Source of the DNA: BOG-938 sp048498155 | GTDB taxonomy: Bacteria; Pseudomonadota; Alphaproteobacteria; Caulobacterales; Caulobacteraceae | Length of the DNA stretch: 64,000 nucleotides | Direction: 5' to 3' | Assembly (NCBI GenBank): GCA_048498155.1 | Contig: JBEHYN010000001.1 | Coordinates: 1 to 64,000 of the forward strand | Part shown: piece by piece, positions 14,828 to 23,788 of the stretch | Numbering within the stretch: position 1 is the stretch's first letter | How the letters are laid out: each line of letters begins with the position of its first letter | Notes under the pieces: generated by a model | The model's database searches: none | What the model saw: the letters and a program-made list of their open reading frames with translations, nothing else | Told to the model about the DNA's origin: nothing | Made by a program: the position numbers and the translations under genes

Positions 14828-16099
14828 ATGGGCGCGCGCCTGATCTCGGCGATAACGGCATGCGGGCGCCCGGCGGCGGGCCTGGCCCTGCTGGCGTTCG
14901 CCTTGCTGGCCATCGCCTGGGCCGCGCCGTCGCATAGCGCACCCAGTTCGGACGTGGTCGCCGTCAGATTTGGCGGAGACCGCAGTCAAACCCGTTTAGT
15001 GATCGAAACTCGCCAGGCGCTGCAAGCCAAGCTGGGCGACCAGGATGGTCAGTCGCTCCAACTGTTCCTGTCCGGCGTGCGGCCGCAGGATGATCTGGAC
15101 GGTTCGGGCCGGGGTCTGGTCAGCCGCTGGCGTCTCACGCGCAGCGGCGGCGGGGCCAGGCTGTCCCTGTCCCTGTCAGGGCGATCGGTGATCGCCCGCC
15201 GATTCCTGCTGCCTCCTGCCGACGGGATCGAGGTCTATCGCTATGTGATTGATCTGGCCGCGGACGGCCCCGCGTCGGCCCTGCCGCTTTCGCGACCTGC
15301 CTCGCCCCGGGGCGCCACGCCGGCGCCGACGCCGGCCCATGACGTCAAATCCAGCCATACCTTCGCCGACCTGGTCCAGGCGGCGCAAACATTCAAGTCC
15401 AAGGTTAGCCGCAAGGTCGTGGTGATCGACGCCGGTCACGGTGGACACGATCCGGGCGCCATGGGAGGCGCGACGCGTGAAAAGGATCTCACCTTAGCCG
15501 CCGCCAAGACGCTCAAGGCGCGGCTCGAGCGCACCGGCCGGTTCAAGATCGTGCTCACACGCAGCAGCGATGTGTTCGTGCCTTTGGAAGTCCGGGTGCA
15601 ATTGGCCCGGGCGGCGAACGCGGACCTGTTCATTTCCCTGCACGCCGACGTGGGAGCCGATCCGGAGGTGCACGGGGCGACCGTCTACACCCTATCGGAT
15701 CAAGGCGAGGACCGAGCGGCCAAGGGGGTGTTTGACGGAGGCTCTTTCCTCAACGTCAAGCTTCCCGGCCGCGATCAGAGCGTCAAGCAGATCCTGCTGG
15801 ACCTCACCCAGAGAAACACCCGCAACCGCTCCGGCGCCTTCGCAGAGTCGCTGATCGACCAGGTGGGCCGGCAGACGGATCTGGTCAGCCGCAGCCACAG
15901 GGACGCGGGCTATGTCGTGCTGCTGGCGCCCGACGTTCCGGCGGTCCTGCTGGAGATGGGCTTCATCACCAATCCGCGCGACGAAAGCCAGTTGGCCGAT
16001 CCAGCTCGGCGCGGGCGGCTGATGAACGCAGTGGCCGAGGCGATCGAGACCTATTTTTCCGATGGTCCTAAAGATGGACCCAAATTCGCCGCACGTTGA
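14828..16099 (+). CDS. amiC: N-acetylmuramoyl-L-alanine amidase (AmiC-type)
   Basis: A 423-aa periplasmic enzyme that cuts the amide bond between MurNAc and the stem peptide, splitting septal peptidoglycan during daughter-cell separation. Order: signal peptide (residues 1-38), AMIN domain (about 42-145, septal targeting), linker, and zinc-dependent Amidase_3 domain (about 197-415). The zinc ligands and catalytic glutamate are visible: H204 in DAGHGGHDPGA, E218 in REKDL, H272 in SLHAD and E376 in LLEMGFITNP. It is likely activated by a LytM-type factor. The gene is followed after 115 bp by PBP1A, pairing wall cleavage with wall synthesis. Confidence 0.92.
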   Translation: MGARLISAITACGRPAAGLALLAFALLAIAWAAPSHSAPSSDVVAVRFGGDRSQTRLVIETRQALQAKLGDQDGQSLQLFLSGVRPQDDLDGSGRGLVSRWRLTRSGGGARLSLSLSGRSVIARRFLLPPADGIEVYRYVIDLAADGPASALPLSRPASPRGATPAPTPAHDVKSSHTFADLVQAAQTFKSKVSRKVVVIDAGHGGHDPGAMGGATREKDLTLAAAKTLKARLERTGRFKIVLTRSSDVFVPLEVRVQLARAANADLFISLHADVGADPEVHGATVYTLSDQGEDRAAKGVFDGGSFLNVKLPGRDQSVKQILLDLTQRNTRNRSGAFAESLIDQVGRQTDLVSRSHRDAGYVVLLAPDVPAVLLEMGFITNPRDESQLADPARRGRLMNAVAEAIETYFSDGPKDGPKFAAR

Positions 16100-16214
16100 C
16101 TTGCCGCCACATAGCTATTCCGCCGATACTCCCGTGCCGCTGCTGACGCCTTTTCTCCGCGCCGGGAAAATGCTCTAGAACTCTGGGGCGTCTGAAACGC
16201 CGAGGTCTTGAGTC

Positions 16215-18590
16215 TTGAAACCTCCCGAACGTTGGATCGCAGTCGCAGGGATAGCCGTGCTCAGCGTCATCGCCGTAGCGGGGTTCGCCTTGGCGATCTA
16301 TGCGGCGTGGCTGTTCCACGACATGCCGGACGCCGCCGACCTGGTGAATTACCGGCCGGCGACCTCGACGCGCGTCTTTGCCTGGGATGGCACCCTGATC
16401 GGTGAGTTTTCCAAGGAACGAAGGATATTCATTCCCTATGGCCAAGTTCCGCCGCGTCTGGTGGAGGCATTTCTAGCGGCGGAGGACCGCAACTTCTTTC
16501 AGCACGGCGGGATCGACGTAGAAGGCCTGGGGCGCGCCATGGCCAAGGACGTGTTGAACGCCATGCGCGGACGACGCCTGGAGGGCGGATCGACCATTAC
16601 CCAGCAGGTGGCCAAGAACGTCCTTTTGGGCAATCAAGCCACGGTGGGACGCAAGCTCAAGGAGGCCATTCTCGCCCGTCGCCTGGAACAGACCCTCGAT
16701 AAACAGCGCATCTTGGAACTGTATCTCAACGAGATTTGGCTGGGCTATCGCTCTTATGGGGTGGGCACGGCGGCCTACAACTATTTCGGCAAATCGCTCA
16801 ACGAACTGAGCCTGTCGGAGATGGCCTATCTGGGGTCCCTGCCCAAGGGGCCGGACAACTATCACCCCATCCGCAATAAGCGCGCCGCCCTCATTCGACG
16901 CAATTGGGTGCTTGGCCAGATGGCGGAGTCCGGATGGGTCACGCGGGCGGAGGCGGACCAAGCCGCCAAGGACGACCTGGTGGTTCAGGCCGCGCCCAGC
17001 CGGGCTAAGTATCAGGATGCGGACTATTTCGTGGAGGAGGTGCGCGAGCGGGCCCTGGAGACGGTGGGCCAGAAGCTGACCGAGGGCGGCTACTACATGC
17101 GCACCACCCTGGATCCGCGTTTGCAGACCGCCGCGCGATCCGCCCTGATGCAGGGCCTGGAAAACTATGACCGCCGGCACGGCTGGCGGGGTCCCTGGGC
17201 CACTACCGATCTGGCGCCCGGCTGGGAGAAGGCGGCGATGAGCCATACGGCCCCGGCAGAGCGGCGCGCCTGGCGGGCGGCCGCCATCGTCTCGGACGGT
17301 CCCGTGCGGGTGCGGCTGGCTGAAGGCGGCGAGGGCGACATCGAGACGGCCGACACGGCATGGGCCAGGGCCGGCAAGGGCCTGCACCGGGGAGATCTGG
17401 TGTGGGTCGAGCCCTCGACCGCAGGGCGCTATCACTTGCGCCAGGCGCCTCAGGTCAACGGCGCCCTGGTGGCGATGGAGCCGTACACGGGCCGGGTCCT
17501 GGCCCTGGTGGGCGGCTACAGCTTTTCCTTGTCCAATTTCAATCGGGCCACTCAGGCCATGCGTCAGCCGGGTTCGGCCTTCAAGCCGTTCGTCTACGCC
17601 ACCGCCCTGCAGAATGGCTACACGCCGGCCCGTATCGTGCTGGACGCGCCGATCTCATTTCAGGGAAACAGGCCCGGCGAGACCTGGAGCCCGCAAAACT
17701 ATGAGGGCGACTTCCTCGGCCCCTTGCCCTTCCGCCGAGGTCTGGAGCTCTCACTCAACGCCATGACCGTGCGTATCGCCCAGAGCGTCGGCATGAAGAA
17801 GATCGCGGACAACGCGGTCAAGGCCGGGGTTGTGGATCAAATGGATCCGGTGCTCGCTATGTCGCTGGGTGCCGGGGAAACCACGCCTTTCCGCCTGACT
17901 GCCGGCTACGCAGCTTTCGTCAACGGGGGCTACAGGGTCCAACCGCATCTGATCGAGATGGTGCAGGACCGCGAAGGCAAAACCATCTTTAAGGCCGATC
18001 AGCGGCCTTGTCCCAATTGCATGGCGACCTATGACGGTGAGGATTCCCCCCGCCTGGACGTCGCCGGACAGCCGGTGTTCGATCCGATCACCGCCTACCA
18101 GATCAACTCCATGCTGCAAGGCGTGGTGCAGCGAGGAACGGCGGCCCAAGCCAGTTCCCTTGGCCGTCCGATCGGCGGCAAGACAGGCACCACCAGCGAG
18201 TTTCGCAGCGCCTGGTTCGTCGGCTTCTCGCCTGACATCGTGGTCGGCGTGTTTGTCGGCTTTGACGACAACCGCTCCTTGGGCAAGGGAGAGACCGGGG
18301 CCAGGGATGCGGTGCCCATTTTCATCGACTTCATGCAGCAGGCGCTGAAGGGCGCGCCGGTGCATAATTTCAAGGTTCCCGCCAACGCCAAGTTCGCCAT
18401 GGTCAATGGCATCCGCGAGGCGTTCCAGCCGGGAACCGAACCGCACGGCGACGCACCTCTGACGGTGGATCCGGCGTTGCTGGTTCCCGAGGGCGCGCCC
18501 CCGGCGCCCCCGCCAGGCGGCGGACGGCCCAATGTGACGGCGGCCCCGCCGCCATCCAGGCCGGTGGATGATTTGAAGGGGCTGTTCTAG
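16215..18590 (+). CDS. mrcA: Penicillin-binding protein 1A, bifunctional peptidoglycan synthase
   Basis: A 791-aa inner-membrane enzyme that polymerises lipid II and cross-links the strands. It has a single N-terminal membrane anchor (residues about 9-34), a GT51 glycosyltransferase domain (catalytic E90 in EDRNFFQHGG; GGSTITQQVAKN; KEAILARRLEQ), an OB-like insert, and a transpeptidase domain with S454-x-x-K457 (GSAFKP), SLN (ELSLNAMT) and K656-TGT (GGKTGTTSE). The tail is proline-rich. The start is TTG 16215, 9 bases after GAGG and directly overlapping the end of a GAGTC (CcrM-type GANTC) site. PBP1A proteins of this family are the main elongation synthases. Confidence 0.95.
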   Translation: MKPPERWIAVAGIAVLSVIAVAGFALAIYAAWLFHDMPDAADLVNYRPATSTRVFAWDGTLIGEFSKERRIFIPYGQVPPRLVEAFLAAEDRNFFQHGGIDVEGLGRAMAKDVLNAMRGRRLEGGSTITQQVAKNVLLGNQATVGRKLKEAILARRLEQTLDKQRILELYLNEIWLGYRSYGVGTAAYNYFGKSLNELSLSEMAYLGSLPKGPDNYHPIRNKRAALIRRNWVLGQMAESGWVTRAEADQAAKDDLVVQAAPSRAKYQDADYFVEEVRERALETVGQKLTEGGYYMRTTLDPRLQTAARSALMQGLENYDRRHGWRGPWATTDLAPGWEKAAMSHTAPAERRAWRAAAIVSDGPVRVRLAEGGEGDIETADTAWARAGKGLHRGDLVWVEPSTAGRYHLRQAPQVNGALVAMEPYTGRVLALVGGYSFSLSNFNRATQAMRQPGSAFKPFVYATALQNGYTPARIVLDAPISFQGNRPGETWSPQNYEGDFLGPLPFRRGLELSLNAMTVRIAQSVGMKKIADNAVKAGVVDQMDPVLAMSLGAGETTPFRLTAGYAAFVNGGYRVQPHLIEMVQDREGKTIFKADQRPCPNCMATYDGEDSPRLDVAGQPVFDPITAYQINSMLQGVVQRGTAAQASSLGRPIGGKTGTTSEFRSAWFVGFSPDIVVGVFVGFDDNRSLGKGETGARDAVPIFIDFMQQALKGAPVHNFKVPANAKFAMVNGIREAFQPGTEPHGDAPLTVDPALLVPEGAPPAPPPGGGRPNVTAAPPPSRPVDDLKGLF

Positions 18591-18712
18591 GTCCAATCTA
18601 CATTTACGGGATTGCGCCTTCTGCGGGCTCCGCAGCGCCAGCCGGGAGTAAGATTACGGAAACACGAAGCCCTCGAAGCCCATGAGGGAAACGAAGATCG
18701 TTATCTAGACAC

Positions 18713-18745
18713 GTCATCCTCGGGGCCCCTGTCCTGGAGGTCTAG
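18713..18745. repeat. Partial GTCATCC-family intergenic repeat
   Basis: GTCATCCTCGGGGCCCCTGT and the following CCTGGAGG repeat words found in the other intergenic elements of the window (GTCATCCTCGG; GTCCTG). Only one arm is present. It lies in the 236-bp gap between PBP1A and prfB; the rest of the gap shows nothing recognisable. Confidence 0.5.
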
Positions 18746-18826
18746 CCGATCGCGGGCGCCTTCCAATCGGCTTGCGAAACCTCTGCTCGCGCGTTATCTC
18801 CCGCGCCCCGGAATGGAGAATTGTCC

Positions 18827-19952
18827 ATGAGAGCGGATGTCGAGGCCTCCGCGGCCGACATCGAGCAGTCGATCGACTTGCTCAGGAGGCGTCTTTGACT
18901 GGGAGCCGGCTCTAAGGCGGCTCGACGAGTTAAACGCGCGGGTCGAGGACCCAACCCTGTGGGATAAGGCCGAGCAGGCCCAGGCGCTGATGCGCGAACG
19001 CACCCGTCTGGCTGGGCATGTCGACACCATCCGCACCCTTGAACGCGAGCTCGCCGACGCGGTGGAGTTTGCCGAGATGGCGGACGCCGAGGGCGATGAG
19101 GCCTCCCTCGAAGACGTCCGCGTACAACTCAAGGCCTTGAAGGATCGCTCCGGCAGGGCTGAGCTGGAGGCCCTGTTGTCCGGCGAGGCGGACGGCAACG
19201 ACTGCTATGTGGAAATCAATTCCGGCGCCGGGGGCACGGAGTCCAATGACTGGGCCCTGATGTTGCTGCGCATGTACACGCGATGGGCCCAGGCTCACGG
19301 CATGAGCCTCGACATCATCGAAGAGACCGGCGGCGAGCAGGCCGGCATCAAGAGCGCCACCTTGCAGGTCAAGGGGGTCAATGCCTATGGCTGGCTCAAG
19401 ACCGAGGCAGGGGTGCACCGGCTGGTGCGTATATCGCCTTTCGATTCCAATGCGAGGCGGCACACCAGCTTCGCCTCCGTGTGGGTCTATCCGGTGGTGG
19501 ACGACACCATCGAGATCGAGATCAACCCCGCCGATGTTCGCACCGACACCTATCGCTCCTCCGGTGCAGGCGGCCAGCACGTCAACAAGACGGACTCCGC
19601 TGTTCGACTGACCCACATTCCCACCGGCGTGGTGGTCGCCTGTCAGGCGGGACGATCACAGCATCAAAATCGCGACGAGGCCTGGAAGATGCTGCGGGCG
19701 CGGCTTTATGAGCGCGAACTGCATATCCGCGAAGAGGCCGCCCAGGCTGTGGCCGACGCCAAGACCGACATCGGCTGGGGTCACCAGATCCGCTCCTACG
19801 TTCTGCAGCCCTATCAAATGGTCAAGGATCTACGCACCAATGTGGAGACCTCCGACACGGCGGGCGTGCTGGACGGCGATCTTGACGCCTTCATGGGCGC
19901 CGCCCTGGCCCAACGGGTGGGCGTGACGCGGGATTCCGGCGAAGCGGCTTAA
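18827..19952 (+). CDS. prfB: Peptide chain release factor 2, with programmed +1 frameshift
   Basis: RF2 releases finished proteins at UGA and UAA. The product is 374 aa made from two frames. Translation starts at ATG 18827 (GGAG upstream), reads 23 codons to CTT (18893-18895), meets TGA 18896-18898 followed by C, shifts +1 and continues from GAC 18897 (WEPALRRLDELNARV) to 19952. The shift signal is classic: an internal Shine-Dalgarno AGGAGG (18884-18889) just before CTTTGAC. The body has the codon-recognition SPF motif (RISPFDS) and the catalytic GGQ (SSGAGGQHVNKTDSAVRL). Low RF2 stalls at TGA and favours the shift, giving autoregulation. Single-frame annotation would give a false N-terminus. 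Confidence 0.96.
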
Positions 19953-20422
19953 CCCGCCGAGGTCGCCGGGTTGAGGGAGATCACCCCAGCGCTGTGCTGA
20001 GCCTGCGCGGCCGAGGGGCGCTGCAGCTTGAGGCTGCGGCCCTGGAAGTGAGCGCCGGTTTCCATCGCCAACTGTTCGTGGGTGATGTCGCCTTCGATGT
20101 GGCTGGAAGCGAACAGGCGGACCAGTTTAGCCGTCATATTCCCCTGCACCCTGCCGCGGATTTCCACCGCTTCGGCGGTGACCGACCCATCGATCAGGCC
20201 ATGTTCGCCCAGGGTTAGCCGCGCGACCTTCACATCGCCATGGATCTTGCCGTCGATGTGTACCTCGCCCTCACTGACGATATTGCCATCGATGGTCAGG
20301 TCTTCGGAGATGACCGAGGCGACCTTGGGCGAGCGCCGACTTTGATCGGGGGGCGGCATCACCGATGGCGACGGCATGGCCGTCTTGCCGGGAGGAGGTC
20401 TTTTATCCGGTTTGCTGAACAT
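19949..20422 (-). CDS. bacA: Bactofilin
   Basis: A 157-aa bactofilin, a cytoskeletal protein that polymerises without nucleotide. Its core is a right-handed beta-helix of regularly spaced Gly/Ile/Val residues (LTIDGNIVSEGEVHIDGKIH, VKVARLTLGEHGLIDGSVTA, VEIRGRVQGNMTAKLVRL), flanked by a proline-rich N-tail and a flexible C-tail. In Caulobacter, bactofilins recruit peptidoglycan enzymes to the stalk base. The start overlaps the end of the M23 peptidase gene by 20 bp, so both are made from one message. Its 3' end overlaps convergent prfB by 4 bp. Confidence 0.92.
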   Translation of the reverse strand: MFSKPDKRPPPGKTAMPSPSVMPPPDQSRRSPKVASVISEDLTIDGNIVSEGEVHIDGKIHGDVKVARLTLGEHGLIDGSVTAEAVEIRGRVQGNMTAKLVRLFASSHIEGDITHEQLAMETGAHFQGRSLKLQRPSAAQAQHSAGVISLNPATSAG

Positions 20423-21551
20423 AGTCGCCCGCCTTCACGAAACGATCTGGGTTTTCTGCACGGCCGTTGACCCACACTTCATAGTGCAGGTGCGGGCCGG
20501 TGGAGCGTCCGGTCGAACCCATGGCGCCGATACGCTCTCCTAAGGCCACGTGCTGGCCGATCTTGACGCCAATGGCGGAAAGGTGGCCGTAGCGGGTCTT
20601 GAACCCACCGCCGTGGTCGATCTCAATGGTGTTGCCATAGCCCGAACGGATGCCCGTGAAGGACACTACGCCGGGGGCCGTGACATGGATCGCCGTGCCC
20701 ATGCCGCCGGCGAAGTCCAAGCCGGCGTGAACGGCGGGACGGTGAGTGAACGGATCGATCCGAACGCCGAAGCCGCTCGATTTTTCACCGGAATCGGTTG
20801 GTTTGGACAAGGGTAGCTTTTCGGTCGTGGACGCCAGGGCGCGCATCTCGCGCATGTCCGCCGACGCATCGCGGATCCGAACGGCGAAGTCTTCGTCAAC
20901 GTCCAAAACGGCAGCCAGGGCGCGCGGGTCCTTGGCTTGGATCAGAGGTCCGCCCAGGCCTTCGCCCGCGCCGCTGTAGTTCACCGGATTGAGCCCGGCC
21001 AAGCGCATGGCGATGCGCAGGCGCTCGGCGCGGCTTTTGGCGTAGTTCTCCGCCTCGGCGATCAGGCGGTCCTGATCGGACTTCACTGAGCGGATACGCT
21101 GAAACGGCGTGCCGAAGCCGTTGAAATCGGTGCGCGGCTTGACGGCGCTGGCGAGGCCCGGAGCGCCCTTGACGTCGCCGATCAACATCGCCAAGGCGGT
21201 GTTGCGCTTCTCGACCTCCGAGGCCAACTGCTCCACCCCGCCCGAATTGTCGCTGAGTTGGGTGATGGCGCTGTTCAATCGAGCCTGACGGTCGGCGATG
21301 AGCCGCTCGTAGTAGGAGCGGACCTTGGCCGCTTCCTGATCGCCGCCGTCGGCAAAGGCGTTGATCAGAATGGTGGCGGTGCAGACGCCCATCCATAGGG
21401 CGCACAAGCCGCCGAGAAATACCGCGAACGCCTGCTTGCCGGGGGTTAGGACCAGGGCGCGCATATCCCCGCCGGAACGCACATAGATGTGACGCTCCGG
21501 AAATAAGTCTTCAAGGACACCGTGCAGCCGACCCAGGCTAGCAAACCGCAT
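20403..21551 (-). CDS. M23 (LytM) family peptidase, bactofilin partner
   Basis: A 382-aa bitopic protein: a short cytoplasmic N-tail (residues 1-35), one membrane segment (about 38-64, FAVFLGGLCALWMGVCTATI), a periplasmic coiled-coil-like region (75-130), and a C-terminal LytM domain (about 255-375). The zinc site appears complete: HAGLDF, RYGHLSAIG and HLHYEVW. Gene neighbourhood (upstream of and overlapping bacA) matches the widespread bactofilin-M23 module in which the scaffold positions the peptidase to shape the wall. With a complete zinc site it may be an active endopeptidase rather than only an amidase activator. Confidence 0.9.
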   Translation of the reverse strand: MRFASLGRLHGVLEDLFPERHIYVRSGGDMRALVLTPGKQAFAVFLGGLCALWMGVCTATILINAFADGGDQEAAKVRSYYERLIADRQARLNSAITQLSDNSGGVEQLASEVEKRNTALAMLIGDVKGAPGLASAVKPRTDFNGFGTPFQRIRSVKSDQDRLIAEAENYAKSRAERLRIAMRLAGLNPVNYSGAGEGLGGPLIQAKDPRALAAVLDVDEDFAVRIRDASADMREMRALASTTEKLPLSKPTDSGEKSSGFGVRIDPFTHRPAVHAGLDFAGGMGTAIHVTAPGVVSFTGIRSGYGNTIEIDHGGGFKTRYGHLSAIGVKIGQHVALGERIGAMGSTGRSTGPHLHYEVWVNGRAENPDRFVKAGDYVQQTG

Positions 21552-21806
21552 AAACCACCGCCCCTATTGGTCCAAGGTTTCGGGGCGATATGAAACAGAT
21601 GGTAAGGAATAGGCAACACTTTTCCCGCCTCAAGTGTGGGGCCTGAGTCGGTTGCGCGCTTTTTCGGCGCGCTAAACACAGTCAGTGGGCGCAGCAATTT
21701 CGCCGACTTCTGCTTGCAATGGCAATTCGACGTCGAGTCGCGCCCTGTGGCAACCGGTCGCTGCGGACGATATTCGCCTCAAAGGCGAAACGGAACTAGA
21801 CGGCGA

Positions 21807-22274
21807 CTAGACCAAAGCTTGAACAGCTTTCAGCACGTCCTGCACGTGTCCGGTAACCTTGACCTTGCGCCAGACCGCGCGCAGCACGCCTTGGCCGTCG
21901 ATCAAGAAGGTCGAGCGGTCGATGCCCATGTACTTGCGGCCATACATGCTCTTCTCGATCCAGGACCCGTAGGCCTCCACCACCTTGCCTTCGACGTCGG
22001 AGGCCAGGACGATGGTCAGTTCGTATTTGGCCCGGAACTTGGCGTGGCTGGCCACGCTGTCCTTGGACACGCCGATCACTATGGCGCCGGCCTTGTCGAA
22101 TTCGGACTTGGCCTCGGAGAAAGCCTTGGCCTGCGAGGTGCAGCCGGAGGTGTCGTCCTTAGGATAGAAATAAAGCACCACAGTGTTGCCGGGCAGCGCC
22201 TTAAGGTTGGCGTTGGCCCCGCCGTCGGTGGGTAGATCGAAGTCGGGCGCCTTGGCGCCGGGTTGCAGGGACAT
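21807..22274 (-). CDS. bcp: Peroxiredoxin of the Bcp/PrxQ family, 1-Cys type
   Basis: A 155-aa thiol peroxidase that reduces hydrogen peroxide and organic peroxides. It begins GAKAPDFDLPTDGG and has the peroxidatic cysteine at C45 in YPKDDTSGCTSQAKAFSEA. It is the only cysteine in the protein: the resolving cysteine five residues on, present in E. coli Bcp, is alanine here, so an outside thiol is needed for recycling. Start ATG 22274. The 255 bp between this gene and the M23 gene hold no gene; a GCGCGC hairpin (21654-21672) is the only structure noted. Confidence 0.9.
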   Translation of the reverse strand: MSLQPGAKAPDFDLPTDGGANANLKALPGNTVVLYFYPKDDTSGCTSQAKAFSEAKSEFDKAGAIVIGVSKDSVASHAKFRAKYELTIVLASDVEGKVVEAYGSWIEKSMYGRKYMGIDRSTFLIDGQGVLRAVWRKVKVTGHVQDVLKAVQALV

Positions 22275-22290
22275 TGGTTACTCCCAATTC

Positions 22291-22413
22291 GTCATCCTAG
22301 GCCTTGTGCCTAGGATCCAAGGTTCCGTTCGCAGCGCGGCTGATCGCTGTTGGTGCACGGCCGGCGTCAAAGTCAGCTGATCTCTGGACCCGAGGTACAA
22401 GGCCTCGGGTGAC
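22291..22413. repeat. GTCATCC-family palindromic repeat
   Basis: A 123-bp element between bcp and tyrS. The left end GTCATCCTAGGCCTTGT and the right end ACAAGGCCTCGGGTGAC are inverted copies with a few mismatches, and the left arm also has an inner palindrome (CCTAGG...CCTAGG). Transcribed, it would fold into a long hairpin. It is related in layout to the copies at 28869-28977 and 7989-8122. Confidence 0.7.
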
Positions 22414-22420
22414 GGGAATT

Positions 22421-23698
22421 TTAGATCGGCTTCACAAGAATAATCTTCTTTTTGCCGAATTGAACTTTAAAGGCCGCCGTTTGCGGGTCCAGAGCCTCCC
22501 AGGAAATAGTGTCGTTGGCGTCAGACACCTTCTGATCGGCGATTTGCACTGCGCCTTCGGAGATTTTTCGGCGGGCCTCGGAATTTGAGGTGAACAGCCC
22601 GGACGCGGACAGGATCGCGCCGACGGAGGGGCCGTGTGGCCAATCTCCCTTTTCCATCGTGACCGTGGGCGTGTCTGACGAAATGCCGCCGCGCTGAAAG
22701 TTCTCCTCCGCCGCCCCGCGCGCCGCGCCGGCCGCTTCAGCCCCGTGGAGCATGGTTGTCGCCGCGTCCGCCAGGGCCTTCTTGGCCTCATTGATCTGTG
22801 AGCCCTGCAGCGCCTCGTAACGGGCGATCTCATCCAGCGGCAGGTCGGTGAACAGTTTCATGAAGCGGCCCACATCGGCGTCCTCGGTATTGCGCCAGAA
22901 TTGCCAGTAGTCGTAAGGCGACAGCCGGTCGGGATTCAGCCACACCGCGCCCGCGGCGGTCTTGCCCATCTTGGCGCCCGACGAGGTGGTGATCAGGGGG
23001 CTGGTCAGGGCGAAAGCCGCCTTGGCGTCCACGCGCCGGATCAATTCCACGCCGTTGATGATGTTGCCCCACTGGTCCGAGCCGCCCATCTGCAGACGGC
23101 AGCCCCGGCGGCGGCTCAGTTCCAGGAAGTCCACCGCCTGCATCAGCATGTAGTTGAACTCGAGGAAGGTCAGCGGCTGCTCGCGGTCTAGCCGCAGCTT
23201 GACGGACTCGAAGGTCAGCATGCGGTTGATGGTGAAGTGGAGCCCGAACTCGCGCAGGAACTGGACGTAGCCGAACTGCGACAGCCAGGCGTCGTTGTCG
23301 ACCATCACAGCGTCGGTCGGGCCGTCGCCGAACATCAGGAAAGGCTCGAACGCGCGCTTGAGGCTGGCGATGTTGGCGGCGATCTGCTCGTCGGTCAGCA
23401 TCTGGCGCTGAGTGTCCTTGCCGGACGGGTCACCGACCTTGGTCGTGCCCCCGCCCATGACGACCACGGGCTTGTGCCCGGTCTGCTGGAGACGGCGCAG
23501 CAGCATGATCACCAGCAGGGAGCCGACGTGCAGGCTATCGGCGGTGGCGTCAAAACCGATATAGGCCGGCACGACGCCTTCGAGCGCGGCCTTGTCCAGG
23601 CCTTCGATATCCGAACACTGGTGGATGTAGCCGCGCGCCTGAAGCACCCGAACGAAGTCCGACTGGGGCTTGAAGGCGGCGATATCGATCTCGGACAT
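22421..23698 (-). CDS. tyrS: Tyrosyl-tRNA synthetase
   Basis: Charges tRNA-Tyr. The 425-aa class I synthetase has the HIGH-type motif as HVGS (DATADSLHVGSLL), the tyrosine pocket (YMLMQAVDF, GGSDQWGNI), the KMSKS-type loop as KMGKT, and a C-terminal S4-like RNA-binding domain (ASGLFTSNSEARRKISEGAV). It is divergent from anmK with 90 bp between starts, an arrangement common in related genomes. Confidence 0.96.
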   Translation of the reverse strand: MSEIDIAAFKPQSDFVRVLQARGYIHQCSDIEGLDKAALEGVVPAYIGFDATADSLHVGSLLVIMLLRRLQQTGHKPVVVMGGGTTKVGDPSGKDTQRQMLTDEQIAANIASLKRAFEPFLMFGDGPTDAVMVDNDAWLSQFGYVQFLREFGLHFTINRMLTFESVKLRLDREQPLTFLEFNYMLMQAVDFLELSRRRGCRLQMGGSDQWGNIINGVELIRRVDAKAAFALTSPLITTSSGAKMGKTAAGAVWLNPDRLSPYDYWQFWRNTEDADVGRFMKLFTDLPLDEIARYEALQGSQINEAKKALADAATTMLHGAEAAGAARGAAEENFQRGGISSDTPTVTMEKGDWPHGPSVGAILSASGLFTSNSEARRKISEGAVQIADQKVSDANDTISWEALDPQTAAFKVQFGKKKIILVKPI

Positions 23699-23788
23699 AG
23701 TAGGCTTTCAGGCTCGCGACTTTTGTATTTGCGCCCGGGCGTGTAGCACGCTCTGACGATCCGGCCCAAGGCTCAGCCCCAGGTAAAG

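Noticed and set aside
18837..19952. prfB as a simple single-frame gene starting at ATG 18837
   Set aside because: The first 20 residues in that frame are Pro/Ser/Arg-rich and unlike RF2, whereas the other frame gives ATG with a ribosome site, the internal AGGAGG and CTTTGAC shift site.
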